Below are positions 53,214 through 53,876 of a stretch of 53,876 bases of DNA, piece by piece. A program made the translations under genes and the position numbers. Under the pieces are notes generated by a model that was given only the letters and a program-made list of their open reading frames with translations, was not told the DNA's origin and made no database searches. The stretch covers positions 40,707 to 94,582 of the forward strand of contig PARI01000002.1 of NCBI GenBank assembly GCA_002711415.1, given 5' to 3'. The stretch comes from Phycisphaerae bacterium (lineage in GTDB: Bacteria > Planctomycetota > Phycisphaerae > Phycisphaerales > SM1A02). Every line of letters begins with the position of its first letter. The stretch's first letter is position 1.

Positions 53214-53247
53214 GACAATGCTCCTGTATGGACGGAATGAAGGATCA

Positions 53248-53264
53248 GCGGCACGGTGTGCCGC
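53248..53264 (-). promoter_or_regulatory. Hairpin in the infC leader
   Basis: 7-bp perfect stem GCGGCAC/GTGCCGC (53248-53254 with 53258-53264), 3-nt loop, 35 nt before the proposed infC start. It lies in the 275-bp thrS-infC gap, which contains no supported gene and may hold an infC promoter or control element. Confidence 0.35.
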
Positions 53265-53488
53265 CGGTCATGCAGTGATGGCCACGGCACGAAGCCGGGA
53301 CCGGGAATTGTGCTTGTTCGTGTGACTGCCGGAGACCGGCACCGCTGTCTTGACCGCTCATGGTGCCGCGTGGACTGTTGAAGTCATGGGTAAGGTCTCT
53401 GGTGATCGAAAAATCCGTGCCCCGTGGGCCCCCCCAAAAGGTACCCCCCAGCCGGTCCCGAGGCAACCATATCCAGTCGATTCGAGCG

Positions 53489-53876
53489 TCAAGATTGCCC
53501 TTGTTCGACCTGGAAATGATTGATCAGGCGGTGTTGGCCTCTGGTCCGGATCTCCTGGTCGATGCCGAGGATGAAGTCCTCCAGAGGCATCTGGCCGAGG
53601 TTCTCCTGGACCCCGAAGGCTCTGACACTGACGTGCCTGTTCTCCTGGTCCCTCGGTCCCACGACCACCTGGTAGGGGATCTTCATCTGGGCCGCCGAGC
53701 GGATCTTGGCCTGGACACGCTCGGCCGAGGTGTCCATCGTCGCCCGGACGCCACGCTGCCGCAGTCCCTCCAGCACCTGCTCGGCGTACTCGTTGGTCTT
53801 GTCCGAGATGGGGAGTACTCGTACCTGCTCGGGGGCGAGCCATGCGGGGAACGCTCCGGCGAAGTGCTCGATGAGC
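53489..53876 (-). CDS. thrS: Threonyl-tRNA synthetase, C-terminal part (cut by window edge)
   Basis: 129 codons ending at 53489; the N-terminal and catalytic parts are beyond the window. The visible part is the class IIa anticodon-binding domain: LIEHFAGAFPAWLAPEQVRV, LPISDKTNEYAEQVLEGLRQ, GVRATMDTSAERVQAKIRSA, MKIPYQVVVGPRDQENRHVS, VRAFGVQENLGQMPLEDFI. thrS next to infC is a common arrangement. Confidence 0.93.
   Translation of the reverse strand, partial: LIEHFAGAFPAWLAPEQVRVLPISDKTNEYAEQVLEGLRQRGVRATMDTSAERVQAKIRSAAQMKIPYQVVVGPRDQENRHVSVRAFGVQENLGQMPLEDFILGIDQEIRTRGQHRLINHFQVEQGQS

Overview
The window (about 54 kb, GC-rich, no tRNA or rRNA genes seen) looks like chromosomal DNA of a planctomycete, most likely of the class Phycisphaerae. 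This is inferred from a PEP-CTERM-type protein ending in an Ala/Leu/Gly helix and Arg-Arg-Arg-Arg, a small histone H1-like (Hc1) protein, a PPi-type phosphofructokinase, LPS-core-type sugar genes, and dispersed housekeeping genes such as a solitary atpD. The family-level calls are secure; the taxonomic call is an inference.

Layout. 1-13.1 kb: methionine aminopeptidase (cut by the left edge), an Asn/Trp/Phe-rich repeat protein, imidazolonepropionase, a STAS protein, a ChaN-like lipoprotein, a methyltransferase, a polyprenyl diphosphate synthase, a tandem thioredoxin-fold protein with panC, the iscS-iscU-iscA Fe-S assembly genes with a small lipoprotein, and a solitary F1 beta subunit. 13.1-21.8 kb: two ECF sigma/anti-sigma pairs, a beta-helix-manA-fabZ operon, Hc1, and purB with an isochorismatase-fold hydrolase. 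21.8-25.2 kb: an envelope operon (gmhB, GT9, GT2, plsY). 25.3-35.4 kb: PPi-PFK, lysS-transglutaminase-nnrD-yhaM, and three minus-strand genes. 35.5-50.5 kb: the full S10-spc-alpha cluster from rpsJ to rplQ, including secY, infA, rpmJ and rpoA (rpsD and adk absent), ending at a strong intrinsic terminator. 50.5-53.9 kb: pheS, the PEP-CTERM protein, infC and the 3' end of thrS.

The most striking observation is that two essential 30S-related genes, rpsC (uS3) and infC (IF-3), each carry one in-frame amber (TAG) codon with full-length homologous sequence continuing in the same frame on both sides. At least eight other genes here (rpsJ, rplW, rplX, rplQ and four others) end in TAG, so amber is also an ordinary stop. 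Readthrough/suppression, consensus error and real lesions all remain possible. infC also lacks any ATG/GTG/TTG start and appears to begin at AUA (or AUU) after a good Shine-Dalgarno.

A second theme is leaderless expression. Several genes without a Shine-Dalgarno (map, the ChaN-like lipoprotein, a small protein at 13080, gmhB, pheS) have a TANNNT -10-like hexamer exactly 6 nt before the start codon. A third theme is an unusual translation apparatus: bS36 and uS14 have lost their zinc ligands, and uS5, RpoA, bL17 and IF-3 carry long low-complexity C-terminal tails. The ribosomal cluster has a consensus promoter, a long structured leader and a terminator-like hairpin between rpsJ and rplC.
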